Assembly (NCBI GenBank): GCA_028283505.1
Contig: JAPOFX010000004.1
Coordinates: 1-64,000, forward strand
Length of the DNA stretch: 64,000 nucleotides
Direction of reading: 5' to 3'
Source of the DNA: Candidatus Poseidoniales archaeon
GTDB lineage: Archaea; Thermoplasmatota; Poseidoniia; Poseidoniales; Thalassarchaeaceae
The translations under genes were made by a program, and so were the position numbers. This document shows, piece by piece, positions 1-7,883 of the stretch. Every line of letters starts with the position of its first letter. The stretch's first letter is position 1. The notes beneath the pieces are model-generated. The model did no database searches. It saw nothing but the letters and a program-made list of their open reading frames with translations, and was not told where the DNA came from.

Positions 1-32
1 CCCAGCCCCTTTGACCACTCGGGTACCTCTGC
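1..32 (-). tRNA. 5' half of a class II tRNA (probably Leu), cut by the window edge
   Basis: Read on the minus strand from position 32, the sequence has the 5' end of a tRNA: a 7-nt acceptor strand (32-26, GCAGAGG), the TA linker, and a D-arm with CCC pairing to GGG around a loop containing GAGTGGTC. The 5' side of an anticodon stem (CTGGG, 5-1) follows. The anticodon and 3' half lie outside the window. The D-arm form suits tRNA-Leu or tRNA-Ser. Leu is an inference, because the anticodon cannot be seen. Confidence 0.7.
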
Positions 33-94
33 CTTGGGTCTGAGCGACAACCCAATCGTATTTCAGAATCCCGGCTGTAGCGATTAATCGGGCT

Positions 95-568
95 TCACGC
101 CTTTCGCAGGAATGCGGAATCGCCAACTGATACCGGCCCCTCTTCAATTACGAAAGCTGACCAGCGTGACCACCCTTCTCTCTTGTCATGGTCTACCCTT
201 GTGAAATTGTTGTCAGTGAAAGAGCCCCCAATTTTGCTACACGGTGCGCACGGCTCGCTCAATCTGATTTTGGCTCCTCCGATCTCAATAATCGTGTCGG
301 CCTCCAGAACAAGCCAGTCGATCCCCTCGATCGTGAAGTTCTCTCCCGCAGTTCCCACGTCAATGGGGTGACCCTCCCGCTGTAGCTGACGTATTCGCTC
401 AATTGAGAAAATACACACGGCCCTCCCTGGATCCCCATCTCTCCTTTCTGATCGGAATTTATTGTGGTCTCCCTCGACCCCCTCAAACCCGACGAAGGAC
501 GCTCTGACGGGTTGCTTCGGAACCCCCCCCGATCCACTGACATTTACCGAGTACACACTGCCTTCCAC
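95..568 (-). CDS. MOSC-domain protein (157 aa)
   Basis: This is a stand-alone MOSC domain, the fold found at the C-terminus of molybdenum cofactor sulfurases and in YiiM-like proteins. Visible landmarks are the N-terminal strand SVNVSGSGGVPK, the GTAGENFTIEGIDW segment and a conserved-Cys region (LSEPCAPCSKIGG, about residues 104-116), where family members carry the Cys thought to hold sulfur. It starts with GTG one base after the stop of the EamA transporter, so the two probably share a transcript. Moco genes mobA and moaA occur elsewhere in the window, so a link to cofactor handling is plausible. Its substrate cannot be read from the sequence. Confidence 0.85.
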   Translation of the reverse strand: MEGSVYSVNVSGSGGVPKQPVRASFVGFEGVEGDHNKFRSERRDGDPGRAVCIFSIERIRQLQREGHPIDVGTAGENFTIEGIDWLVLEADTIIEIGGAKIRLSEPCAPCSKIGGSFTDNNFTRVDHDKREGWSRWSAFVIEEGPVSVGDSAFLRKA

Positions 569-569
569 A

Positions 570-1535
570 CTACTCCCCCTCTGTTTTGGCGTTCAGGCCC
601 TCGAACTCAACAACCAGGTTCCCGATCAGAAGGGCCCCGGCCCCCAAGAAAAACCAAAACCCAATCTCATCATAACCCATTGCCAGACTGGCTATACCTG
701 CCCAAACCGGCTCAAAGGCATATATTATCGCAGCCCTAATTGGTGGCAAATCCCTTTGGAAGACATTCAGAACCAGTAGCGCCACTAGAGAACCTAGAGC
801 CGCACATAGGAATAGAGGAATGAAGAAGTCCAATGTCAACAACACCTCTTGGAAATCGCCGAGAATTGATGTTCCTTCAGAGCGGATTGGAAGTAGTACA
901 AGCATTGTCGCTCCAAGAATCATTATGGTCGCCATCATTGGTCCTGTAACCTCAATAGGGTCATTTTCTTTTGTAATTCTATCAGTCGCGATAATGTGCG
1001 CTCCGAACATGTAGGCACTGAAAATCGTCAAAAACTCTCCAAAACCAAGAGAAACCTGAGGAGGACCCCCTATCCACCCAGCACCAAAAGTCGCCAATAA
1101 AACGCCTATTACGGTGGACTTGGTTACGCTTTGCCTCCCCAATATTATTGCGATTAGGGCGGTGAAGACAACATACAGGCTAGTTAGGAAAGCAGAAACA
1201 CCAGGAGTTACGGTGGTGATTCCAATGTTCTGGCTGAGGTACCCCGCAGACAGGATTAGCCCAAGCCAAGCCCCCGCTCGTAATGAACCAGGATTAGAAA
1301 AGCCAGCTCTAGCTTTGGGAAGTAAGGCTAAAGTTAGGATTGTTGCGATCACAAATCTGGCAGAGAAGAAGAGAAAGGCAACCCAGTTCGCTTCAAGATC
1401 GGGAACGACATTCTCAGCAGCCTCTATTCCCTGTTTCATCCATATGAATGTCATCCCCCAGACAAACGAGACTGCGAAGATTGCCACGGCGGCCCGTCTT
1501 TCCTTCAGCACATACAATCGGAAACATGCCCGCAT
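570..1535 (-). CDS. EamA-family (DMT superfamily) transporter
   Basis: This predicted polytopic membrane protein of about 321 residues has the ten-helix, two-repeat layout of the drug/metabolite transporter superfamily. EamA-type signatures include FVWGMTFIWMKQG in the first helix, YLSQNIGITTVTPGVSAFL in the third and fourth, and the mirrored second-repeat motif AAIIYAFEPVWAGIASL. Members export or import small metabolites, and the substrate here is unknown. The reading frame stays open back to a GTG at 1568, but the ATG at 1535 leaves a 52-bp gap for the divergent aminotransferase promoter and still keeps helix 1. The MOSC gene follows after one base. Confidence 0.85.
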   Translation of the reverse strand: MRACFRLYVLKERRAAVAIFAVSFVWGMTFIWMKQGIEAAENVVPDLEANWVAFLFFSARFVIATILTLALLPKARAGFSNPGSLRAGAWLGLILSAGYLSQNIGITTVTPGVSAFLTSLYVVFTALIAIILGRQSVTKSTVIGVLLATFGAGWIGGPPQVSLGFGEFLTIFSAYMFGAHIIATDRITKENDPIEVTGPMMATIMILGATMLVLLPIRSEGTSILGDFQEVLLTLDFFIPLFLCAALGSLVALLVLNVFQRDLPPIRAAIIYAFEPVWAGIASLAMGYDEIGFWFFLGAGALLIGNLVVEFEGLNAKTEGE

Positions 1536-1587
1536 ATGGCCTAATCGGTGACTTGAATTGAAGTGCACGAACCTTTCGGGTTGGCAT

Positions 1588-2706
1588 ATGGCGCACCAAT
1601 GGACGAATCTCTCCTACGCGAACGTCGCTACGACCTCTCCAGTAGCACACAAGGCATCCAGAGCCTGGGAGGACTCTCTAGCTAGGGGAGGAGCGGCTGA
1701 ATTTGATGCCGATGCTGAGAAACTAGGTATGATGCCACTCAGGGAGGCGGCGGCGAAACTCCTTTCCTGCCATCTATCAGATGTTTTCTGTGGTTCCAGT
1801 GCCACTGCTATGATGAGCTCAGTCGCATGGGCTGTTATGCCTTCCGAAAGCCAGAATATAGTTTCATCAAGGGCAGCGTTTCCTTCCACTGTTTACCCAT
1901 GGTCCAGAGTCGCCCATGAAACAGGCGCTGAAGTTAGACTGGCGCCTTATGATGAAAACCACTACACTGACCCCAAGGACATTCTGGGGCTAATCGACAA
2001 CGACACATCAGTAGTTGTTATTTCACATGTCGAGTATGCCAACGGACAGAGATATAGCCTGAGAGAATTCTCCAAAGCAGCTCACTCGGTAGGGGCACTA
2101 CTTATTGTAGATGCGACCCAATCAATGGGAACGGTTCCTATAGATGCGATAGCATCAGGGGCAGATGTCATCATATCCTCTGGCTACAAGTGGCTAAGGG
2201 GGACTTATGGGACAGCAGTCGGCTACCTTTCTCCCGATGCTAAAAAGCTGGTCCCGGGGATAGTTGGTTTTAGGAGTCATGAGGATATTTGGAACATGAG
2301 GTCTGATAGAATGAATCTGCCCGAAGATGCTAGTAGATTTGAGTTCACGACTTTACACTTTGGAGCGTTAAGGGGATTGGCAGCGTCGATCGAGGAGATG
2401 TTGGAAATTGGCATTGAGAAAATCTGGGAGCATGACCTCTCCCTGGCTGATATGATTGTCGAACTCGCCAACAGGAGGGGGTTGGAGGTCACCTCTCCGA
2501 CGGATAGCGATCAGAGGAGCGCGATTGTGAGCATTCGCCCCCCTTCTGAACATAATAGTGCAGAGATAGTAAGGAGACTCCAAGACGAATTCGGAATTTT
2601 AGTTACTGATAGATCAGGGATGATAAGGGTGTCACCCCACATAGACAATGATCACAGCCAGATTGAGTTCTTGTTCGCCTCCCTCGACACAATACTGGCA
2701 AAGTAG
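1588..2706 (+). CDS. Class V aminotransferase / cysteine desulfurase-like PLP enzyme
   Basis: This PLP-dependent fold type I enzyme of about 372 residues belongs to the class V family, which includes SufS/IscS, isopenicillin N epimerase-like and serine-pyruvate enzymes. The PLP-aspartate region (LLIVDATQSMGTVPID) and the PLP-lysine region (IISSGYKWLRGTYGTAVGY) are both intact. No Cys-containing mobile loop typical of an IscS active site is obvious, so a true cysteine desulfurase is only one option. The ATG at 1588 was preferred to an upstream TTG at 1558 because homologous sequence begins near the later Met. A sulfotransferase follows 38 bp downstream, hinting at a sulfur or surface-polymer role, but that is inference. 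Confidence 0.8.
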   Translation: MAHQWTNLSYANVATTSPVAHKASRAWEDSLARGGAAEFDADAEKLGMMPLREAAAKLLSCHLSDVFCGSSATAMMSSVAWAVMPSESQNIVSSRAAFPSTVYPWSRVAHETGAEVRLAPYDENHYTDPKDILGLIDNDTSVVVISHVEYANGQRYSLREFSKAAHSVGALLIVDATQSMGTVPIDAIASGADVIISSGYKWLRGTYGTAVGYLSPDAKKLVPGIVGFRSHEDIWNMRSDRMNLPEDASRFEFTTLHFGALRGLAASIEEMLEIGIEKIWEHDLSLADMIVELANRRGLEVTSPTDSDQRSAIVSIRPPSEHNSAEIVRRLQDEFGILVTDRSGMIRVSPHIDNDHSQIEFLFASLDTILAK

Positions 2707-2744
2707 CCAGTTAGAACTTAACATAACGACCCCTACGCAACGCC

Positions 2745-3581
2745 ATGGCAAACCCCGTCGTAGTGGTGGGGATGCATAGAAGTGGTACAAGCCTCGTCTC
2801 CAGAATCCTGGACGATTGTGGGGTTATGATGGGCAAGGATCTCCAGGAGGATCACGAGTCAATATTCTTCATCAGTCTCAATGAGTGGATATACGGGAAC
2901 GCAGGAGCGAGTTGGGAGAGGCCCGGGGCCCTTTCTGAACTGACCAATCTTCCACCTGCCATGGAAGCCGTAGAGGAATATGTCCGCAAGAGGCTTTCGA
3001 GCAGATCCAGCAGAAAATACTCAGGCAAGCCTCTGAAGAATGGCCTCTTCGACATGGATGAAAGGTGGGGTTGGAAGGATCCCAGAAATGGCCCAACACT
3101 TCCGCTCTGGAGGTCTATTTGGCCTGACATGAAAGTGATACATGTAATCCGGCATGGCGTGGATGTGGCTGCTAGCCTAAAGACGAGAAACTCCGCCCAC
3201 TGGGAGGGTGATGTCAGCAGGTTCAAGAAGTGGCTTCCAACGTATTCTTGGAGATCTAGCAAATCTCCCATCATGAGGGGCCAGAGGTCCTCCACTCTGG
3301 AAGGGGGCCTCAGCTTCTGGTCTGAGCAGCTAGAGATTGAGTCCGAGATTCTTGCTCCCATAGAAGATAAACACGTCGTGAGGTATGAGGAGCTATTGTC
3401 GTCTCCTAGAGACTCAATTACTAAGATACTGGAATATATTTCCATCGAGATAACGGAGGAAAAGTTGACCCTAATTGAAGAAACAATAAACCCCTCCAGG
3501 GCCTTTGCTTTCATGAACAACCCTGAGTTACTCGAATTCGCTGAGAAGAATGCGGAAACCCTGGAGAAGCATGGTTACTGA
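2745..3581 (+). CDS. Sulfotransferase family protein
   Basis: The product (278 aa) has the PAPS-binding P-loop of sulfotransferases at residues 6-16 (VVGMHRSGTSL), near the N-terminus, and a later 3'-phosphate-binding segment (VIHVIRHGVDVAASL, about residues 129-143). PAPS-dependent sulfotransferases of this kind move sulfate onto glycans or small molecules. No signal peptide or membrane helix is seen, so it is probably cytoplasmic. It lies between a class V PLP enzyme and a group 4 glycosyltransferase in the same direction, which suggests a role in decorating a cell-surface glycan or glycolipid. The acceptor cannot be inferred. Confidence 0.85.
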   Translation: MANPVVVVGMHRSGTSLVSRILDDCGVMMGKDLQEDHESIFFISLNEWIYGNAGASWERPGALSELTNLPPAMEAVEEYVRKRLSSRSSRKYSGKPLKNGLFDMDERWGWKDPRNGPTLPLWRSIWPDMKVIHVIRHGVDVAASLKTRNSAHWEGDVSRFKKWLPTYSWRSSKSPIMRGQRSSTLEGGLSFWSEQLEIESEILAPIEDKHVVRYEELLSSPRDSITKILEYISIEITEEKLTLIEETINPSRAFAFMNNPELLEFAEKNAETLEKHGY

Positions 3582-3632
3582 CCCTGATGAGAATACTGCT
3601 ATAACTCAAGAGTCTTACAAACGTCCGATCAA

Positions 3633-4796
3633 ATGCACATTCTGGTCATGTCGAGGTCTACCTTATCCCATGGCTTCGGGGGATTTGAGAGACAGTGCGA
3701 AGACCTATGTGGGGGCTTTGTCAAGGCTGGGCACAAGGTCACTGTCTTAACTACCTCAAGGCAAGATGGGGTGGAGGAGGAGGAAAGATCGGGCTACAGG
3801 GTCAAATTCCTTTCTCCCTCGACGCCAATGAAGCTGTCCAGAACATGGTTCAACAGAGCATTGTCAGAAATACGCGAGATCCATAGAGTCGATCCAATCG
3901 ACGTCATCCACAGCAATGAGTTCGCGGCCAAGGGTACAATGGGATGGGCTAAGAAGAATGGCATACCAATCGCGATTGTGTGTCATGGTTCACTGAGAAC
4001 AGAACTCCTCTCATTCTTGTCGGCCGCCGACATGAGGCCTAGGTACTGGCACTGGCTAATCCTCACGCCCCTTCATTTGCTCAGGAGGTGCCTGTTGTGG
4101 GAGATGCCCATGAGGAGGGCCGCTAAATCCATTGTTCTGGTATCGCCAACTCTTTCGAAAGACTTCAAAATGTTCTCCGAGGGCAAAGTGAAGGTCATTG
4201 AGAACGGCATCGCTCTTCCAGAGAATTCCAGTGATGGATCGACTGGAGAGGAGATACGACTACTATGTACAGGCAGGGCGGATAAGCAGAAGGGCTTCCA
4301 GACGGCAATAAGAGCCGTATCAGAGATAGACGATATGCCACTACATCTGGATATAATCGGAACAGGTCCTTATCTCGAGGATCTGAAGAAAATATCCCGG
4401 AATCTGGGGACCGATGAAAGGGTCACATTCCACGGGAGAGTCACTGACGACGAACTCAATTTAGCTTACTCGTCCGCTGACATTTACCTAATCCCGACAA
4501 CCAGATACGAAGGCCTTCCGCTAGCTCTATTGGAGGCTATGTCGCATGGATTACCTACGATTTCATCGGAGATAGGGGGCAACTCTGATGTCATTACTCA
4601 CAATCACGATGGTATTTTCATAAGACCGGGTAATCTACCTGAGCTGATATCGGCGATTCGAAAGCTAGGTAATGATCAACAGGAGAGGAGAAGAATCTCC
4701 AAGGCCGCTAGAGCTACGACCGAGAGAAGGTTCAACAAGGAGAGGATGATTAATGAGACATTGCAGACTCTAGAGTCTTTAACCGATAAATCATAG
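3633..4796 (+). CDS. Glycosyltransferase family 4 protein
   Basis: This GT-B glycosyltransferase (387 aa) has an N-terminal acceptor domain beginning ILVMSRSTLSHGFGGFERQ, typical of GT4 enzymes. Its C-terminal Rossmann domain carries the donor-binding stretch LLCTGRADKQKGF (about residues 210-222) and the E-x7-E motif in YEGLPLALLEAMSHG (about residues 292-306). Family members use nucleotide-sugar donors and retain the anomeric configuration. It follows the sulfotransferase by 51 bp and probably belongs to the same surface-polysaccharide or glycolipid group. Donor and acceptor are not determinable. Confidence 0.88.
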   Translation: MHILVMSRSTLSHGFGGFERQCEDLCGGFVKAGHKVTVLTTSRQDGVEEEERSGYRVKFLSPSTPMKLSRTWFNRALSEIREIHRVDPIDVIHSNEFAAKGTMGWAKKNGIPIAIVCHGSLRTELLSFLSAADMRPRYWHWLILTPLHLLRRCLLWEMPMRRAAKSIVLVSPTLSKDFKMFSEGKVKVIENGIALPENSSDGSTGEEIRLLCTGRADKQKGFQTAIRAVSEIDDMPLHLDIIGTGPYLEDLKKISRNLGTDERVTFHGRVTDDELNLAYSSADIYLIPTTRYEGLPLALLEAMSHGLPTISSEIGGNSDVITHNHDGIFIRPGNLPELISAIRKLGNDQQERRRISKAARATTERRFNKERMINETLQTLESLTDKS

Positions 4797-4839
4797 CACC
4801 TCCGTTTAGTTGAATAATACATAGCCACTCGAACCTTCT

Positions 4840-5166
4840 ATGGTGGATATAGCTTCCTTGATACTTGGTGACTTCCAAGACTCACTAGTTGATGTATTCG
4901 GATCTTCCTTTGGCTGGCTGATTGGTCATCTGATCGTCCTCTCTGTGGTTACTTTGGCAATTCTATCAATCCGCAACAGGGATCACATAATCAATGAGTC
5001 AGGTTATGGTAGTCGTAACCTCGCCCAGGCGCTTGCAGTAGTGGGAATGACAGCCTTTCAGTACGTGGTTTACACCGGAAGCTTGGGATTTCCTCCTACC
5101 ACGTCCTTTATCCTGGGAATATTCGGTGCGTTATCTGCTCTCTGGATGATAAATGTCCTGGAGTGA
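4840..5166 (+). CDS. Small three-helix membrane protein, unknown
   Basis: This 108-residue protein has about three hydrophobic segments (WLIGHLIVLSVVTLAIL, ALAVVGMTAFQYVVYT and FILGIFGALSALWMINV). I do not recognise a family. An AT-rich TATA-like sequence (4813-4819) lies about 25 bp before the ATG, which fits a leaderless archaeal transcript. Its stop codon directly abuts the stop of the convergent surface protein (tga/tca at 5164-5169). Confidence 0.7.
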   Translation: MVDIASLILGDFQDSLVDVFGSSFGWLIGHLIVLSVVTLAILSIRNRDHIINESGYGSRNLAQALAVVGMTAFQYVVYTGSLGFPPTTSFILGIFGALSALWMINVLE

Positions 5167-6168
5167 TCAGTCTTCCTCCCACTCCTCATCGTAGGTGCTT
5201 GACCTTCTCCTGAGTATCAAAATCAAACAAAATAGGAGTACTAGGCCCCCCACTCCCCCGCCAAAAAGCTCCTTGTTGTCCATCAGAATCTCGCTCACCG
5301 AGCTATTTGTGTCCAAACCAATCGAGCCTAAGGAAAGCCCCTGAGGCTCTATATCTACTCCCAAAGACGGGTAATCGGTGCTGCATGAGGTAGGTGGGCT
5401 TGAGCCAGAACTATCCCCATCCCCATCATCATCAACGAGTACCACGCATCCACTCCAAGAGTTCGCCAAGTTGGAGGGTGTGGCAATCTGGAACTGGCAG
5501 TTACCCCCTCCCCCTGTCGCTTGAACTTGGAACTCACAAGGCGCACTCTGATCCACGAAGCCCGATGGCCAAATCGAGGACATAGTCCCCTCATCAATTA
5601 TCACCAAGCTGTAACCAATCGAGAACTCGGCATTTGCCACGCAGACGAAAGAAGCGGCAAAAACCACAGGATCACCCGCTTCTATTGCTCCTCCACCTTG
5701 CCCCATCATTACTTCGCAGGAACCATATTTCATGACCTCAAAGCTGACTGAGTCCTCCTCTGTTGAGGTGATCGCCGTAACATCGATACCATTCGCTTCG
5801 GTAACCTTAGCGGTTATATTGGCACTGTAAGTACCAGCTGCAAAGAGCTCAGGCACTCTAATTATGACTTGGATGTCTATCTCTTGGCCAGCTCCTATCG
5901 TCACAGTCTGAGGAGCGGCAAACTGGAATTCGGAATCCTCAGATTCAGTACCGATCTCTACAGATTCGCTATGTATCGACGGATTCTCGAGTGTGCAGTA
6001 AACAATAGTGGTTCTAGTAGCCCCCGGCCAGACCTCGACAGGTCCTGGGTCATCGCATGTTATCTCAACCGATGGAAGTATCCCAATCTGGGCCGATGAA
6101 ATGGGCCCCATTGACACCAACAAGACCAGAGAGACCATCATCGCGGACAGGGTGGTCCTCGATCTCAT
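5167..6168 (-). CDS. Secreted, C-terminally anchored surface protein, unknown
   Basis: The product is about 333 aa. It has a Sec-type signal (TTLSAMMVSLVLLVSMG then SSAQ), a large beta-rich extracellular part with several Cys residues, and a C-terminal hydrophobic helix (GGLVLLFCLILIL) followed by an RRR stop-transfer and an acidic tail. The middle contains a segment like the NEW3/CARDB-type domains common in archaeal surface proteins (TYSANITAKVTEANGIDV). The frame extends to 6342, but the ATG at 6168 starts exactly at the signal peptide. A TATA-like sequence at 6193-6201 on the minus strand supports this start. It is divergent from the thermosome gene. Confidence 0.78.
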   Translation of the reverse strand: MRSRTTLSAMMVSLVLLVSMGPISSAQIGILPSVEITCDDPGPVEVWPGATRTTIVYCTLENPSIHSESVEIGTESEDSEFQFAAPQTVTIGAGQEIDIQVIIRVPELFAAGTYSANITAKVTEANGIDVTAITSTEEDSVSFEVMKYGSCEVMMGQGGGAIEAGDPVVFAASFVCVANAEFSIGYSLVIIDEGTMSSIWPSGFVDQSAPCEFQVQATGGGGNCQFQIATPSNLANSWSGCVVLVDDDGDGDSSGSSPPTSCSTDYPSLGVDIEPQGLSLGSIGLDTNSSVSEILMDNKELFGGGVGGLVLLFCLILILRRRSSTYDEEWEED

Positions 6169-6274
6169 GTGTCCAACTACTCCCTCTAGCGAATAGATAT
6201 TATCACAGCTTGGACCAAAAAATGCATTTATCTCCCTCAAAGGTTTCTTGGCAGGTCCTTGTTTCGGGGGTGAT

Positions 6275-7843
6275 ATGGGCGAGGGTGCTGGCAAGCCTCC
6301 GGTGGTCATAGTCAAGGAGCAAACCAACGTCACTAGTGGCACTGATGTTCAAGAGAAGTTGATTTCAGCATCAGATGTATTCGCGAACCTTCTGAAGCCC
6401 ACATTCGGCCCTAAGGGATTAGACAAGATGATGTACAAGACGGATGGGAACACTGCGATTACCAACGATGGCGCGAAGATAGTGTCAGAGTTGTTGGTAA
6501 AGCACCCTGCGGCAAAGATGCTTGTATCCATGTGCCAGTCACAGGAGGAAGCGTGTGGTGATGGGGTCACCACAACTATGTTACTATGTGGGGCACTCCT
6601 TCAGGAGTCCCAAACACTCCTGAGGAAGGGGCTTCATCCACTTACGATAATCGGGGGCTATAGAAAATCCATGCATTCAGCTATCTCGATGCTGGATGAT
6701 ATTGCCACCCCACTCAGTGATGAAAGACTGATCGGTGTAGCCGAGACGGCAATGATAGGAAAAGGAGCCGAAGCCTCTCTGGAACTACTATCCCGAATAG
6801 TTGTCAAGACACTCAAAATAACCTCAGAAAATACTGATCGCCCGGCCGCGGAAAACGTTTCGATGTTCAAGTCAGGCAAAGGAACCTTGTCAGACTCAAG
6901 GATGATCAGTGGAGTTGCTTTCAGAAGGAGGGTACCTCTTGATGGACTACCCAATGATATCAGAGACGCAAAGATTGCGATAGTAGGAGGGGATCTGAAG
7001 ATAAGGTCTATGACCAGAGACGCACAAATTAAGATAGCCTCTCCCGAACAGCTAGATTCTTTCGTCGACGCCGAAAGAGAAAGGAAGGAGCAGATCGCAA
7101 ATGCCATACTGGGCACTGGAGCGAGCGTGGTACTCTGTGGTGGAGAAGTAGATAAGGACATACTACATTCTCTCGCTGATGAGGGCGTGGTTACAATATC
7201 GGAGCTGGATGAGATGGATCTCAGGAATACGGCAGAGGCCACTTCATCCACTGTAATCGACTCAATAATGGATGCTTCTGCGGATAATCTAGGGTCTTTC
7301 GGATCCTTTGTCTGGGAGAGGAACGAGTCCACTGAAATGGCAGAGGATATAATCAGAATAGATGACTGCCCATCCCCAGCATTAGTCACGATAGAGGTTG
7401 GAGGTGACGGGGAAGAGGCTACCGAAGAAGCCATTCGAGGGATTTACGACTCCCTTAGGGCGACATCTCTGGCCATGTCCGAGAAGACCGTCCTCCCAGG
7501 AGGTGGAGCGTCTCATTCTATGATCGCTCATCATGTAAGGACTGAGATGGAGTCAGAGCCTGGAAGGGAGAGGATCGCCATGGAGTCCTTTGCCAGAGCC
7601 ATGGAAACGATACCAGCCGTTCTCGCTGAGAACTCAGGGCAGAACCCTCTTGACAAAGTCCTGAAGCTTCGCTCAGAAGCTAGGAATGGGAATTGCATGG
7701 GGATCGACAGAGATGGTAAAATAACATCACCAGAGGGCGTTTGGCATCCCAAGTCGGTAATATCCGGATCCCTAGAGACAGCTACTGAGACAGCAATCAG
7801 TATGCTCAGAATAGACCAAGTCGTCTCTGCTAGAGGGGACTAA
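6275..7843 (+). CDS. Thermosome (group II chaperonin) subunit, divergent paralog
   Basis: This 522-residue group II chaperonin subunit forms part of the double-ring ATP-dependent folding complex of archaea. The equatorial nucleotide-binding motifs are recognisable: LKPTFGPKGLDKMM, AITNDGAKI and a phosphate loop ACGDGVTTTMLL. The usual GDGTTT is GDGVTTT here, and the C-terminal GGM-rich tail seen in many thermosomes is missing. The later LPGGGA and IPAVLAENSG motifs are conserved. These differences suggest a specialised or fast-evolving paralog. The frame extends to a TTG at 6248, but the ATG at 6275 has a GGGGG element 5-10 bp upstream. It is transcribed away from the surface protein. Confidence 0.9.
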   Translation: MGEGAGKPPVVIVKEQTNVTSGTDVQEKLISASDVFANLLKPTFGPKGLDKMMYKTDGNTAITNDGAKIVSELLVKHPAAKMLVSMCQSQEEACGDGVTTTMLLCGALLQESQTLLRKGLHPLTIIGGYRKSMHSAISMLDDIATPLSDERLIGVAETAMIGKGAEASLELLSRIVVKTLKITSENTDRPAAENVSMFKSGKGTLSDSRMISGVAFRRRVPLDGLPNDIRDAKIAIVGGDLKIRSMTRDAQIKIASPEQLDSFVDAERERKEQIANAILGTGASVVLCGGEVDKDILHSLADEGVVTISELDEMDLRNTAEATSSTVIDSIMDASADNLGSFGSFVWERNESTEMAEDIIRIDDCPSPALVTIEVGGDGEEATEEAIRGIYDSLRATSLAMSEKTVLPGGGASHSMIAHHVRTEMESEPGRERIAMESFARAMETIPAVLAENSGQNPLDKVLKLRSEARNGNCMGIDRDGKITSPEGVWHPKSVISGSLETATETAISMLRIDQVVSARGD

Positions 7844-7883
7844 GACATAGAATGCTTCAAGTCCCTCGCCCTCATGTCTCTTC

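Noticed and set aside
2852-3520. Minus-strand open frame of 222 codons opposite the sulfotransferase
   Set aside because: It lies wholly antisense to a gene with clear PAPS-binding motifs and shows no family features.
6658-7434. Minus-strand open frame of 258 codons opposite the thermosome gene
   Set aside because: Ser/Ile-rich composition and complete antisense overlap with a well-supported gene show it is a codon-bias shadow.
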